A stretch of DNA of 64,000 nucleotides, from positions 39,922,840 to 39,986,839 of the forward strand of contig CM049322.1 in NCBI GenBank assembly GCA_026874595.1, in the 5' to 3' direction. A model generated the notes under the pieces. It did no database searches. It had not been told where the DNA came from and saw only the letters and a program-made list of their open reading frames with translations. Within the stretch, counting starts at the first letter, position 1; every line of letters starts with the position of its first letter. Source of the stretch: Sipunculus nudus (lineage: Eukaryota; Annelida; Sipuncula; Golfingiida; Sipunculidae). Of this stretch, positions 12,016 to 24,312 are shown in pieces. The translations under genes were made by a program, and so were the position numbers.

Positions 12016-12304
12016 TTAATGACAAAAAAAAGGTATGGTTCTCAGGCACCACCCGCATCAATTATAATTCCCCAGCCTCTCGGACATTTCTTTCAAGAAG
12101 ATAAAATAAAACAATTTAGATAAAATTTCCTTTCTTATGTAGTGCTTTTACCTGTTTAGTGAAAACAAAATTGTTATAATCATGCTTTTCCCTGGTCATA
12201 TGACATTATCATCGAAACTTATAAATAAAGGCAAAAAACATCACTCGCCCACATTTTTTTTTTTAAAGTGCCTGAGAACCAAACCTTTTTTTTGTTTGCC
12301 TTAA
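12016..12304. mobile_element. MITE-like element with 25-bp inverted repeats
   Basis: Positions 12023-12048 (an A run, then GGTATGGTTCTCAGGCAC) and 12268-12294 (GTGCCTGAGAACCAAACC, then a T run) are inverted repeats with one mismatch outside the homopolymers. TTAA is present just outside both arms (12016-12019 and 12301-12304), which would fit a TTAA target-site duplication of the piggyBac type, but the few bases between TTAA and the arms do not match each other well. The 289-bp length rules out an encoded transposase. Confidence 0.6.
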
Positions 12305-12309
12305 TTAAA

Positions 12310-14185
12310 TCAGCAACTAGAACACTGCAATCATAGAGGAGCTATTGAAGGCTTAATGCTCCCCCCTCCCCCCAGTTGCTCACAACTAAATAATACTAAG
12401 GGATTAGGCCAAGGTCAAAAATAATTATCAGGTGCAAATCTGTCTCCTGTGACCACTACCTGGATGAAAGATAAGAATTGGAAAATCAGGTATATTTGAG
12501 ATCTAGCAGAAACACGGGAGAAGAAAAAAAAAAGAAAAATTATAAAAAAAATACCTCCCTCCAAAAGCAACTAGACCCAGATATTAATATAGAGAAATAT
12601 ACTCATCAACCCTTAATTATAAGCATCCCTTGGAAGGGGGAGGGTGGAAGTATAAATCAGTTGTCAGCATTGGCTCAAACATGCCCATTTGACAAGCCAA
12701 TGGCAGTCAATGTGTGATACTGTCATACTTATCATGATATAAAGCAGACATTCTCTCTTGCGCAAACATCAGCTTAAGTGGGGGCAGGGGGTCAGAAGAC
12801 AAAACCAAGAACATGTACACGCCAGCAGAGCTGCACTTCCTATTTATGTTTAGTTTGTAAAATAACAGATCCCAAGAAATCCATACTTCCTGTTAAATAA
12901 CTTTGTGAACAATATGGTAAAATAATTGCATCTGGATATCTGGTTTGTTAATAGGTTTTGCATGTGAGGAAAAACGTCCTTTTTTACATTTTTTCTGTGC
13001 CAGTATGTACTTATTTGCAGTATTTGCCTGTGTCAGTTTTATCTTTATTGTGGTTGTTATCACTCTACTGTCAGAGTTATGGGCATTCATATATCTTGAC
13101 CAAATATCTTGACTACTGTGTCACTGTTGCTTATATCCATCATTCAGCAGTTGTGTTTCTGTTAGACATGACTATAAATAAACCAGTAGCTGTCAATCAA
13201 AATGGCATTGCATATTGGATCTTCTTTAAATGTGACATATTCAAATAACATACATACTGATTAATCTTCTTTCTTGCTAGTGTCATTTTAGGTAACAACA
13301 TTTTTCTGGCAGAACTTTAATTGCTGTTTTTTGTTAACTGGTCATTTTAATTGTTGGTACATGAAAAAGAGTAACTAAAAAAATAAATTTAAAAAAGTTA
13401 AAGAAATGTTGGTTCAAGCTATGTTTACAAAAAAATAAGATGCAAAGGTAGAGAGAAAATAATGTTGACAGCATAAGATAGTTCCCTTAAATTAAAATAA
13501 GATTAAACATTCAAGAATAGTGTTCCTCAATTAAAATCACAATTGAAGTTTAAATTAGTCTTGAACTTGTGATATTTGGTTCAAACTATATGTTTGGTGT
13601 AAAAAATAATTCAGAATGAAATATAATGTTTATCACTTTATGTTTGTCAATGACATGTATAACAACATTCACAACTGATAATATATCTGTCTTTTTGATT
13701 ATTAGGGAATAATATAATATTAGCAAGCATAGTCAAGGAAATCACCATATATATTTTAATCACTTACATGTTTAATATAATTAAATCAGATCAGTTTATG
13801 TGAAAATAAGCATGACAAAAACAAATTTCATACAAGAATTTTGGGTAAATATGGAAAGTGGAAAAAAATATGTTATTCTCATGTGGAAACTATGTATGAG
13901 CCAGGGAGGTATTACACCAAAGTCGTAATCGTTTAACCGGGTGAGAATGTGACAAGATTAATATCTTTACATAACACACAGTGAACGAGAACATCAGATA
14001 AACAGCATGGAGTGAGGTTATTTCTCCAGATGACAAGCGACTTGTGTATCCAGGCATTTATGGTAACTTGTAGAAAAAAATAGATTCCTCAGAAAAAAAC
14101 ATGATAGCTGTATAAATCATACTGGATGCAGTGGCACACACTGAAGGGATTTCAGGGTGGATTTAGGATAGTGCAGACCTGACAC
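12310..14185. other. Non-coding AT-rich DNA
   Basis: A-rich and T-rich runs throughout. The ORF at 12958-13248 (+) is open for 96 codons, but its product is a mixture of Tyr, Leu, Val and Cys without a domain, and its flanks have no good acceptor or donor. No repeat is recognised. Confidence 0.4.
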
Positions 14186-14194
14186 CTTATTTGT

Positions 14195-14345
14195 CCAGGG
14201 TCTGCACCAATATATTTGGGTCATAGCAACTTCCAGACTTTGGTTCACCATCTTGGACTTATGGGTGGGTCATTGACAAATATTCGTTTAGGGCCTGCAC
14301 CCATATATTTGGGTCATAACAACTTTTAGACTTTGGTTTTACTTC
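14195..14345 (+). repeat. Two-copy tandem repeat, about 93 bp
   Basis: CTGCACCAATATATTTGGGT (about 14202) and CTGCACCCATATATTTGGGT (about 14295) begin two copies that share ATAGCAACTTCCAGACTTTG with a few differences. The shared TTTGGGTCAT core is also the core of the 54-bp array that follows, so the two arrays may be related. Confidence 0.6.
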
Positions 14346-14589
14346 TTTAACTTTTGGTTCATTTGGGTCAAGGAAAAACATAATAAGTTTGATATTGGGA
14401 GTCAGGAGTCAGGATTCATGGAGTCAGGAGGGCCATTTTGGTAATCCCTATACATTTTGGTCATACCTAGATGCCATGCTCATTTGCCTTTACATTCTGC
14501 ACATAGGGCACAGATGGACTATGTTTCTGGGCCATTAACTTTTAATCACTTGAACTCATGGCAAGAAAAGATATATATTTAGTTCAATC

Positions 14590-14940
14590 ACCTTCAGTCC
14601 CTAGACATTTGGGTTACTTTAGGTGTATATTTTGTTCATTATCACTTACTCCCTTGATATTTGACATTTAGGCCATTTCAGGTAGATGTTTGGTTCTTAA
14701 TTTTTTCTCTCCCTGAATATTTGGGTCATTTTGGGTGGATATTTGGTTCATTATTCTCTCTGTTCCTGGACTTTTGGGTCATTTTGGTTGTAAATTTAGT
14801 GCACTGGTCTTTCTGTCCCTGGACATTTGGGTCATTTTTAGGTGTACATTTGGATGATTGTTGTTCACTGACACTGGACATTTTGGTCATTTTGGGTGCA
14901 CATTTGGTGCATTGGTATTTCTATCACTAGACAATTTGGT
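14590..14940 (+). repeat. Minisatellite, about seven copies of 54 bp
   Basis: The unit is GACATTTGGGTCATTTTGGG, then TGTACATTTGGTTCATTG, then TCTTTCTGTCCCTG. Copies start near 14600, 14655, 14711, 14766, 14820, 14876 and 14929. Because 54 is a multiple of three, one frame stays open as a degenerate 18-residue repeat, which explains the 89-codon ORF at 14661-14930. Copies are diverged and nothing suggests translation. Confidence 0.75.
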
Positions 14941-14949
14941 TATTATAAT

Positions 14950-17900
14950 ATTTTTTTTTGACATTTTATTTCATATATCCTTTGCATTTTGGGAGATATG
15001 ACAAGAACACTATTTCTAGATTTTACTCTTGTACACAAATTGATTGTATATATCATCATATTACGTTTTTCCACCAATATGATATTGATGATATTGATTT
15101 ATGAAACATTTTTTTGGCCATGTCATAATATATTTAAAATTATGTTTGTAATCATAATTTGAATAGTTATTATATCATTCTTATTTATATGAAAAATGTA
15201 ATTGGTTATGGATTATTAATATGTAGTATCCAAAATATGTTATTTCTGGCTGTAAACAGACTTTGGTTCAGAACTAAGGAAAACCTAGGTTCATTGTTCA
15301 TTTGGCATCAGAACTGAGATGTCCATCTAGTCCATCTTAATTTCATCTCTATTATCTTCACTCTTTCCCTGGATGTGTTCAGTTGCGGTGTTCTTGTGGC
15401 ATTGAGCGCAAACAGAGGAAATGTTATGAATGTTTAACACTGACCAGGCCATTGGGAGCAGGGGCAAACATCAGAGAAGTCCAACTCTGAAAGAAAAGTG
15501 TGTGGTTATTTGAGAGGTCTGCATAATGTGAGGTGTATTTATACTGAGCCTTTAGCTTGGAGCAGTTAATAAACAGTTTGGGGGAAAACAGGTGAGAGAG
15601 TGTCCAGGGAGCGTGAAATTGGTGACCTGCCACGGTTGAGTGGTCACAGGGCTCAAGGTCTGAGCCAATGGGAAACCCCCCTCTGTGTGGAGAATGTGTA
15701 ACCTCCCCTCATATACATAATATCAGCTATATGTGGTTTACCCGGCCCAGATGGCACTGACTACAAAGTGCTGGAGGTCTCAGAGATGTGAAGGATGGGT
15801 GATACATCCTGTCTCCTAGCTGTAGCAAGACAAAGGGCCCCTTACACCATGCATGTACTTGTGAACTTTTTGTGTGGGTTGTAAGCACTCCCTCCATGTG
15901 TTCGGAGCGCCTCAAGCAGCTCCTACTTCAAAGCTGGCCGGGGCTTTGTTCGGTGAACTTAACACCAAAGTGATCACGCTTTACGGGAGAATACCACCTT
16001 AAATAACCCATACAGGGATGATACTTGCTATCAACTTTGGATAAAAAGTCATATATTTTAATGGGATGTTCTTTGAACTACACAGGAATACATATATGGT
16101 TACTCATGCATATGTGGATTTACTATACTGAGGTGTGTCAACATTGACCAGTCAGGATTGGGGAGTGTTTATATATACAACACATGGTTTGTTGGAGACC
16201 CACCGCATGCAGAGTGAGTGAGGTATGTGAAATGCTTATCTGTACCCCCTCGAAACTGTGTTAGGACATGCATATACTCTTATGTTCAAGATTATTGAAG
16301 AGTGCTTCAGTGATCACCTTGTGGCTCCAGTACATGTACCTACATGAGGAGTCAGTCTTTATGTAGATCGGTATATTATGGTGTAGGTGCCAGGGTTAAG
16401 ATCTTCGGCACGACTGTAGAATAACTAACGCACCTCTCTGTGACATGACACTTGTATGAACAGGAAATGTTTTTATATTTAGCTACATGTATCTTGATTT
16501 TGCCACTTATTCCTACCAGCCTCTTACTTCTTCATTACATGAATTCTTATCATCATATGTCCGTCCGTATACACACATACCTAGTCAAGACAGTGTGTGA
16601 GTGATTCTATAGTCACTCAAAACCTTGTATCACCCAGTAAGGTTGTACTCTTATGCCTCAAGCATTAGGTTCATCGATCCTTTTTATATTAGGAAATAAC
16701 GTTTTACACAATAACGACATCTGCCAAGGAGTAGTCATCAATATCTGTACGTTGATATGTTTGTGAATTGCTGTTTTTTTGTCGAGTCAATTCGGAATTC
16801 TGTCTACGGCTTTGGTAAGCTCGAAGTAAAGTAGGTAATACCAGTTTTACCTCTTTTAATAAATAATTAACATCCACCAGCTGTTCACAAGTGGGCAGTG
16901 TAGACAGAATACCGAACTTGTGCCTTTCTGTCTGTTTGGGTAAGCAGGATTAGAAAAACATGACTGAATAAATTTCCAATGAAGCATTTTGAAATTTGAA
17001 TGTGTGTGCGTGGAAATGAGAAACAAATTCAATGGAATAAACTTTTAACTTGGTGGAGATGTGGAAAAAATGGGCATATTTAGTTGGGATACTTTTGCCT
17101 TGTTGGAAACATTATCACTCTTTTTAGTGCCCCCTATTTTTGAATTGTATTTTATAGATACTGTTATCAGCTTGACATCCTACCTAAGATATTAACTGTA
17201 AAGGTGATAACGAACAAGATAATTAAGATGTTGTTGTATAAAAGATCACTCAATGTAGGTTTAAGCCTATTGAAGTGTTAATAAAAATGATATACTGATC
17301 TTCATTATATCTCAACATTTTTTGTCAGCATTACCTGGGATATGATATGGGGATTGATATCACTTATTATCATGATATCATCTGCTTCCGTATCTCAGAT
17401 ATAATAAAGACAAATATAAAATATACCTCCTGTATCCTGTAGGTGTTACCCATACCTATGACATGAATGGAAAGATATGTATACCTGGCAATATATCATC
17501 TCTTATCATGGTAGCATCTTTATTTGCTCAGTAACTGGCAGGTCATCACTGTCACTTACTGGAAAAGAGCACCAGGTGTATAGATAACAAATATGAGTAA
17601 ATGTGAGTAAATGATATAACAGCCCATACTTAATGACTGGGAATTTATTTTTTTTCAATACAGTTAGTAAATGCTGCCATTTTATAGATAGCAGCATTTG
17701 TTCAGTATATGTTGTTTGTTGATATTGACAGACACCTCAGTTCTTGAGAAATAACAGACAAAAAGGAGTCTTACACTTTAATAAACAATCTAAAAATTGC
17801 AAGATAATAGTTATTTTTTTATCAAGAATGCTTTCCACTCTATTGTCTTCCCCACATGTGTGACTTAGAAGTTGTGGTTTTGTCTTACTGATAATGTTCA

Positions 17901-18570
17901 TTGCATCCAGGGTAGACTTATATTTAGGACAAAGGGACTGCCTCGATGACAGAGAGGGAACAGCATGTAAAAATATGGAATCCTGAAAAAGGGCATATTT
18001 TAGTCGAGAATTGTATGTATATATCTAAACTAGGAAACAGTGGCTTAATATATTTATCAATGCTAGATATTAAGCTTACAGAATTTCAGTCCTATAAATA
18101 TATGTATTTTTAAAGAGCCATGTGTGTACCACATGCACAAGGGGGGATAGTGCTCCCCAAATGCCAAAACCAGGAGAATAGCCATGATTCTCAGACTGAT
18201 AACACTAAATGGGACTTGACGGAAATAAAAAAAAAAATCCTCATCTTATTACAGACTTCCCAAAGTGGACTCACACTCCATTCCACACACACACACATAA
18301 TCTGCTTGCCACATTGAGAACATATTGATAATTTGTCTATATATAAGCCCTAAACACAAATTAAAACATGCTGTTAAAACGTAGGTACTACCTAAGTTGA
18401 ATTGCCTTTTAGTACAGTACAGTAGTAGATACCACCTAGGTTGGATTGCCATGTTTATATCATTCGACTAAACTCCCTCTGTACTTTCCTTGGATATAAT
18501 GCTAAACATGTGACTTTTTTTATACATCGGTATTTTTTTGGGTGATAATGAAGTAAAGGTGAAGACGTGC
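14950..18570. other. Non-coding DNA
   Basis: AT-rich at 14950-15250, then a more balanced block at 15330-16640 with no exon I can support, then AT-rich again. ORFs such as 15424-15633 (-) and 15727-15915 (-) have no recognisable product. A stretch near 17345-17390 is rich in GATATC and TGATATCA palindromes. Confidence 0.4.
18380..18450 (+). repeat. Imperfect two-copy repeat, about 45 bp
   Basis: GTAGGTACTACCTAAGTTGA followed by ATTGCC is echoed about 45 bp later as GTAGATACCACCTAGGTTGG followed by ATTGCC. The intervening sequence contains CAGTACAGTAGTA. Confidence 0.55.
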
Positions 18571-18581
18571 TGTGGAGCATT

Positions 18582-18690
18582 CTGATTGGCAGGCAATTAG
18601 CAGAGACCCTGCGTGTTGGAACGCTTCAGCATCCCAAGGCTGGCTCTTATAAAAATATACCCAGAGAGAGAAAAAAAAGTCTTGCATGGG
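18582..18690 (+). promoter_or_regulatory. TATA/CCAAT promoter-like block
   Basis: An inverted CCAAT box, CTGATTGGC (18582-18590), precedes a TATA box, TATAAAAATA (18648-18657), by about 60 bp. This order and spacing are common in RNA polymerase II promoters. Transcription would start near 18678, just before an ATG at 18686 that opens a 77-codon ORF. That ORF ends in a run of Phe-Leu-Pro encoded by the 9-bp microsatellite and has no recognised domain, so the downstream product is unknown. Confidence 0.3.
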
Positions 18691-18716
18691 TGATGCCGCA
18701 TGTTTTGTCGATATGC

Positions 18717-18729
18717 CCACCAGGTGGGG
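18717..18729 (+). promoter_or_regulatory. CTCF-like motif (weaker)
   Basis: CCACCAGGTGGGG matches the CTCF core except for the usual C near the end. It lies 60 bp downstream of the TATA box of the promoter-like block. Confidence 0.2.
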
Positions 18730-18832
18730 CAAAGCTGGTGTGGCTCTCGTAACAGCTGACTCACGACTGCAATTCTCGTGTTGTATATATCAGGCCAAGA
18801 GTACCTGGTTTGAGCAGTACCTCGTCAGTCAG

Positions 18833-18868
18833 TTTTTACCCTTTTTACCCTTTTTACCCTTTTTACCC
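18833..18868 (+). repeat. (TTTTTACCC)4 microsatellite
   Basis: Four perfect copies of the 9-mer TTTTTACCC in tandem. A period divisible by three keeps the overlapping ORF open. Confidence 0.9.
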
Positions 18869-19933
18869 TTTCTATGGAAATATTTTTTCTCATGTGGTAG
18901 TCCAATAACACTGACCTGACATGCCTCAAGAGGTCTAAGTTCACTGCTTATCATTCTCATTGGTACAGATTTTTTAGGCATATATTTCCTATAGATATAT
19001 GCTGATGACGAAAAAAATTGCTTGTATAACTGGGATTATATGGTCCAATGGCCTAAACCGCAAGTATAAAGGCATTGCGTCTCGAAACACTGTCGTTCAC
19101 AAGATCTGCTCTCGAATGGCATGGCTGGGTCACTGCTGCTGGGATCGGTAGAGGGAATGTAGCTTGCTTCTGGCTTTGCGGCTGTGGATGCTGTAGCTTT
19201 CCTGGAAAGATCACTGACTCAGGATGGACGGTGGCGACCTTTGCGGCTCTCTGCTTGGCTTGGTGTGGCTTAATTTGCGTCTGTTGGCCCTGAGAATGTG
19301 CTTAAGGAGTGCACAGGGCTGAGGTCTTGACCACAGCAACCTGTAGCTGCTCGAAGAGTGCAAACTTTCTTTGGCTGGCCTTCATATAGATATATATTTT
19401 TAAAATTTTCATATTTAAATGTCATAATATTTAAATTTGATTAATTTTCATTAAATTTTAAGTTAGTTGTATTTAATTATTCCTAAAAATAGGAAAAGTG
19501 TTTCATAAGTGATTTCTGGGGTTAAGGGTCAAAGTGCCACTTTCCAAGTCTAAGGGTTATGGGTTAGAGGTTAAGATCAGGCATGCTATTCTAAGAGCTG
19601 TTATTCTCAGCCTCATGAAGAATGATAGAAATTGGATAGAAGGAAAAAAATATGCTCATACCATCATAATCATAGGTGACAGGAATGTCTAGACAGACTG
19701 TCATATTGAAAAATGACATAGGACACAAAGTCACAGATCATGACAACATGTATCCACATAATATGTAATTTTTAAGCCATGCCAAAAGTACATATATATA
19801 TTTTTTAATTTGCCGTGCAAGACAAAATATAGAACTTTTTCCAACATGTATGATGTCTATAAAAATGAGTAACGGTTCTTGAAACAGTCCAATTATGGAT
19901 TTGAAAACAGAAAATTTCATATATTTTCAGTAA
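18869..19933. other. Non-coding DNA
   Basis: The block at 19075-19380 is notably GC-richer than its surroundings and holds a 72-codon ORF rich in Trp, Cys and Gly without a recognised domain. The rest is AT-rich. No exon is supported. Confidence 0.4.
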
Positions 19934-20080
19934 TATCTGTATGAATTAACAATCAATACTGGTATATTGTATTATCAGAATTTACTGTATGAATTAATAA
20001 TCAATATTGGTATATTGTATTATCAGAATTTACTGTATGAATTAATAATCAATACTGGTATATTGTATTATCAGAATTTA
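19934..20080 (+). repeat. Minisatellite, three copies of 48 bp
   Basis: GAATTAATAATCAATATTGG recurs at 19943, 19991 and 20039, exactly 48 bp apart, with the shared TATATTGTATTATCAGAATT. Only one or two substitutions separate the copies, so the array is young. It produces a 16-residue repeated ORF (19967-20158) that I take to be a shadow. Confidence 0.9.
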
Positions 20081-20384
20081 CTTAAACTTAAAAAGGCAAG
20101 AGATAGCAGCATTATTATACAAAAACCTTGTTACCCATTCATAAAAGAAGACCTTTGAAAAAAATGAGCTGACACTATTTATTTTGTTTATCTGGCCTGA
20201 AGGACTGTATACTACTCCTTTGTCTTTATAGATGTTTGTATAGGAGCAGTTTGTATATAACTTATGGACATCAACAAAATGGCAATAGACCATAATCCAG
20301 ACATGCCCAGTTAAGACAAATTACAGTAGTTCAGACAAACCAGAGGTTTGCAAATGAAAAAAAAAGATGGTGAGAGCGCTACAA

Positions 20385-20550
20385 CAGTTGCAATAGTGTG
20401 GAATCAACTGAATTAGAAACTGCAATATTGTACAATCAACTGACGTTGAAGCATACGATCAACTGCAGCAGTATGCGATCAACTTACTTAGAGACTGCAA
20501 CAGTGTGCAACCAACTGACTTAGAAACTGCAGTAGTGTGTAATCAACTGA
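20385..20550 (+). repeat. Degenerate minisatellite, about 32 bp
   Basis: Repeated text of the type AAACTGCAATAGTGTGCAAT followed by CAACTGACTTAG, with about five diverged copies ending near 20548. It contains many CAACTG/GTTG E-box-like words simply because of the repeat. Confidence 0.7.
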
Positions 20551-20559
20551 CTTCTGTCA

Positions 20560-21900
20560 ACATAGGAATGGGTACTGTGCTTACAAACAGCTTGTAGATA
20601 AATTCATACATCCATCATATTGGTGTCATAAGAACTTTTCATAGGATTTACCTAGAGTTCATTAATACACACCCACAGTAAGCCAGAAATACCCACATAA
20701 ATACCCATGTAAAGTCTACTTCAGAAAAGTGAATATATGGCTATAAGTATCTATAGTATAGAGGTACCTTTACAGTGAGTGAGGTGTCCATAAGCTATAG
20801 TGGATTAACTGCATTTCCAAACCTGTATCTAATTTTTCTGTAGTCACTCAATTGTATTAGGGTGTTCCCACGTACAAGTCAAAGGTATGTCTGAAAAGAA
20901 ATTGAAGGACAATTGGTGCTAATGCACAGGTGCTCAGAGTCAACATTCCCTAAAAAGTCAGTAATTATATCATTTCTGTTTTTGTAAGTGCTTAGTGTGA
21001 AGTATCGGGACCTAGCCGGAATACATTAGTGTCATACAGGTCCAATTTTGGCACAAAAGTCAGGGCTGCAACAAAATAAAAGAGTAGTAATTCAAGCCAG
21101 TCTGCACAAGTTATATCGGAACAGCTAGTCATTTTGCGTTAACTCAAGTTTATACTTTATTTACGTCACAAGCAGACCACCAGCATACTGTATTGGGACT
21201 GTTTTCTTTGCATTTCCTTTTACACAAATGCAGATTGAGAGTGGCTTTCTGCCAAACCGTCTTATAAGCTTGACACTAATTTCTTCTTTTTTATTCCTGC
21301 CCCTTCATATGGAAATAGGAAGTACGCAATAATAGCTGTGTTTGTGTAACAGGTTTTCTCCTCTGCTATCTGTCAGGATTTCTGAGGAATTGTTACTTGG
21401 TTCTAATAAAGTTTCCAAAGCTTATTTGTTACACATGGCTGTATCAATCATGAGTGCTAGATAAAAATACAGAAAACCCAAAACAAGTTTATTTCTCCTT
21501 TAGATATTTAATACAGTACAAAACCTAACATCTGAGGTGAGTTTAAGTCATATTGTTTCTTCTGACAAAATGTCTGATGTTATCAACAAGTTACTTGTTT
21601 GTAACAAGGCACTGCTACACACCTATCTGTTAGTAAGATATATCATCACCATATTAGTCAATAAAAAGTGGTTAATAAATATCTTTCTGCTCAATTAAAC
21701 CTGAACAGGACACTATCCCATGAATACTCATTTCCAGGTTACGTTAATACAGTCCAAACTGTGCAGCAGGATTTGTTTGGATATGAAGAAACAGAGAGTG
21801 AGGCAGATTAATTGTAGTTGCAGATCTGTATGTTCATTCTTGCTTTGACATCAGGTGGAGGTGTGTGATCTCTAAAGTGCTTTCTTATTTATGAAAGTCT
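20560..21900. other. Non-coding DNA
   Basis: Moderately AT-rich. No repeat, exon or RNA gene recognised. Confidence 0.45.
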
Positions 21901-21907
21901 AAATGAA

Positions 21908-21924
21908 AGGTCAGTAAGAGGTCA
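21908..21924 (+). promoter_or_regulatory. Perfect DR5 nuclear-receptor site
   Basis: AGGTCA-GTAAG-AGGTCA is a perfect direct repeat spaced by five bases, the classical element for retinoic acid receptor/RXR dimers. A third AGGTCA follows at 21934-21939. Molluscs are reported to have RAR and RXR orthologues. Occupancy cannot be told from sequence. Confidence 0.35.
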
Positions 21925-22059
21925 TTACCCACAAGGTCAAATGTCAATTTACTGAGATAGAGATTAATGCGGCAACTGGAGTGACCTCTGGTAGAGATTT
22001 GTTGAGAATGGTGCAATGATAGTTATTAAATGCTCTTATAAGGCTTTTAACTGAAAGGT

Positions 22060-22145
22060 TGTGACTGTTCTCTGTGGCAAGACCCATGGCAAGGGTCTTG
22101 ATCACAAAGGAGCACTCTCTTCACTTAAGAGTAAATGGATATTAG
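22060..22145 (+). mobile_element. SINE tail fragment
   Basis: GGCAAGACCCATGGCAAGGG, then TCTTGATCACAAAGGAGCAC and TCTCTTCACTTAAGAGTAAATGG, parallels the tail of the SINE relics at 10075-10135 and 29710-29790. No A or B box remains upstream. Confidence 0.4.
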
Positions 22146-22149
22146 TACT

Positions 22150-24215
22150 GTAGAATGAATAATCCAACATTACCTAATATGGTGTATTTTGTTGTATGCT
22201 TCCGAGAAAAAAATGATTAAGATGAACAGATTAGAATAAAAAGAGTTAAAACAGATGAGACTTGCATCATCAGTGACATAATTTACTTTTAACCATAATG
22301 TCCAAGGTACAGAATATCTTGACACTGGAGGTAAGTGCAACTAGGTTTTCTTTCATAAATGAAGAAACAAGTCAGTTCTCCTGCATAGTTTTCCAACTGT
22401 CCAGATTTGGGGGCTCACCATAAATGAGAGTTCTACCATTCTTGAAGTTAACAGAACTTCCGTCTCATCTTTATTACTGGCAGTACAGCCCTTAGGGACA
22501 TAAGTCTGGGCTGTATCAGTGTCCACAGGGAGACACTGCAGCCCTGGTATTGTGACAGTCACTGCAGTTTGTCAAGACAGTCTCACAGCTCATCTAGTGA
22601 CCTGGTTTCTTACCTACTTCAGTACCAGGAACAACTCCCAAATGATTTGAAACGTCATTCTGTTAAGAATTAAATTGCTTTTACATACTTTTGAAAGCAC
22701 AAGCATATTCAGAGGAGATCCAGTTTAAATTGTGTAATGTACAATTTCTTAATAGTTTTTCAATATGAACTTAATTCAACAGAGAGAGAGTGTGAATTTG
22801 CATATATTTGCTATTATAAAGGAGCAACAGGTTTAATTTGCTTCAAGTATATTTTACCTAGCAGATCATTAAGTACATATTTGTATGATGTTAGTTTGTT
22901 TGAGCATTTTTCAGTCAGTGTCAAACCTTTGTCATAAGCTACCATGGTATGTTAACCGAGCGGTAACCTGTTAAATCTGATTGGTAAACCTGAACGACTA
23001 AACAAACAGAGAATCCTAAGTTCTCCAGGGTGAAAGTATACGTAAAACACAGTAGAAAGATGCAAGTCACTGTATTATTTGTGCTGACCATGGCAACATT
23101 TGATTTTAATGTTCCAAGTAAACCATGATTTTCTGAGTGAAAATAATGTCTGATTTTACAAAAAACTTTGTATGTTTTTTTTCTGAGTGAGAGGAACACA
23201 ATATATGTTACATTTCAACTTAAGTGACCAGGCTATACACATGATAGAAATACTGATGGCAAGGCTCATGAGTCTTGAACTGAATGCTAATTAATTCATA
23301 GAATTTCCATAGAAAGTTTGTTTTGAAACCCACAATAAATTATAAGGGAACAAATGGTTTCAGTATAGATATACAGCTCAGATGACTGGTCCCTGAAAAA
23401 GAATCCTGATAATGAATGATCCCTGGGTATACTTACAAGTATAAAATCCAATGATGGGTCCCTGGGGGATAGTAGAGTAATAAACATGTGTATAGCTTCT
23501 GTCAGTGGCAGTGATTAAGACCCTGGTGCCTCAGAGCACAGTCAACTAATCTGTCCACGGGTGAACACAGGATCACTCTACAGGGTTTAGAAGATAAGCT
23601 ACCCCATGGCTGTTCTGGTGTCTGAAGCTTCTAATTCATCAAAAGCCCATTAGTAAGGGTCTGTGTCAGGGTGTGTATCAGTATACCATCTGTCTGTTAA
23701 ACTCGTTAAATCTACCCTGCCCTCTGCTATCCTGACATGACCGTTAGCCATCCGTGTCGTCAGTTATTACCGTACTGGTGTCAAGAACATGAACTGCATT
23801 GTAAAATGGTCAGTTGATACTGACACCCCATTTATCATTCAGACCCTCACTCTCTTAGTTTGAATATGATTTATGGCCATTGTGTGTACAACTTTCCCTG
23901 ATGCTTTGGTTTCATTTCTGTCTATAACTGGTTCCCATATCATTTATTTATAGATTAAAAACATAAACTAAAAAAGTTGCAGGACTCAATGTGTGAATTC
24001 TTCGTTTATGAAAACAAAGAATTTTCCTTGAAGACAGAAATCAGATAGTTTGTATAGCCTTCTGGTGATTATGCGAGACCATTCTGATTCTTCGCCATGG
24101 CCTTGAAGACGAATTGGTTAATTTTGGGTAGAACTGCAGATTTGCAGCGAATGATGACTTCTGGATGATTCCATTCCAGTGCATATAAAAGATCAGAAGG
24201 CTTAATATTATAATA
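22150..24215. other. Non-coding DNA
   Basis: No exon or element recognised. The short ORFs at 22353-22562 (-), 22737-22937 (+) and 22939-23199 (-) lack splice sites. Confidence 0.4.
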
Positions 24216-24217
24216 AC

Positions 24218-24312
24218 ATAAATTTCTTAATATATGGATTGAGATCCTCCCCATCCTCATTCAATAGACAGTGCCACCAACAGGCCTTGGACTTACCTTT
24301 GAAAGAAAAATC
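24218..24312 (+). mobile_element. SINE tail fragment (same family as 7185-7387)
   Basis: CATAAATTT, a short spacer, then CCTCATTCAATAGACAGTGCC and ACCAACAGGCC match the tail of the SINE at 7290-7375 in order and spacing. The tRNA-like head is missing, which suggests 5' truncation. Confidence 0.5.
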
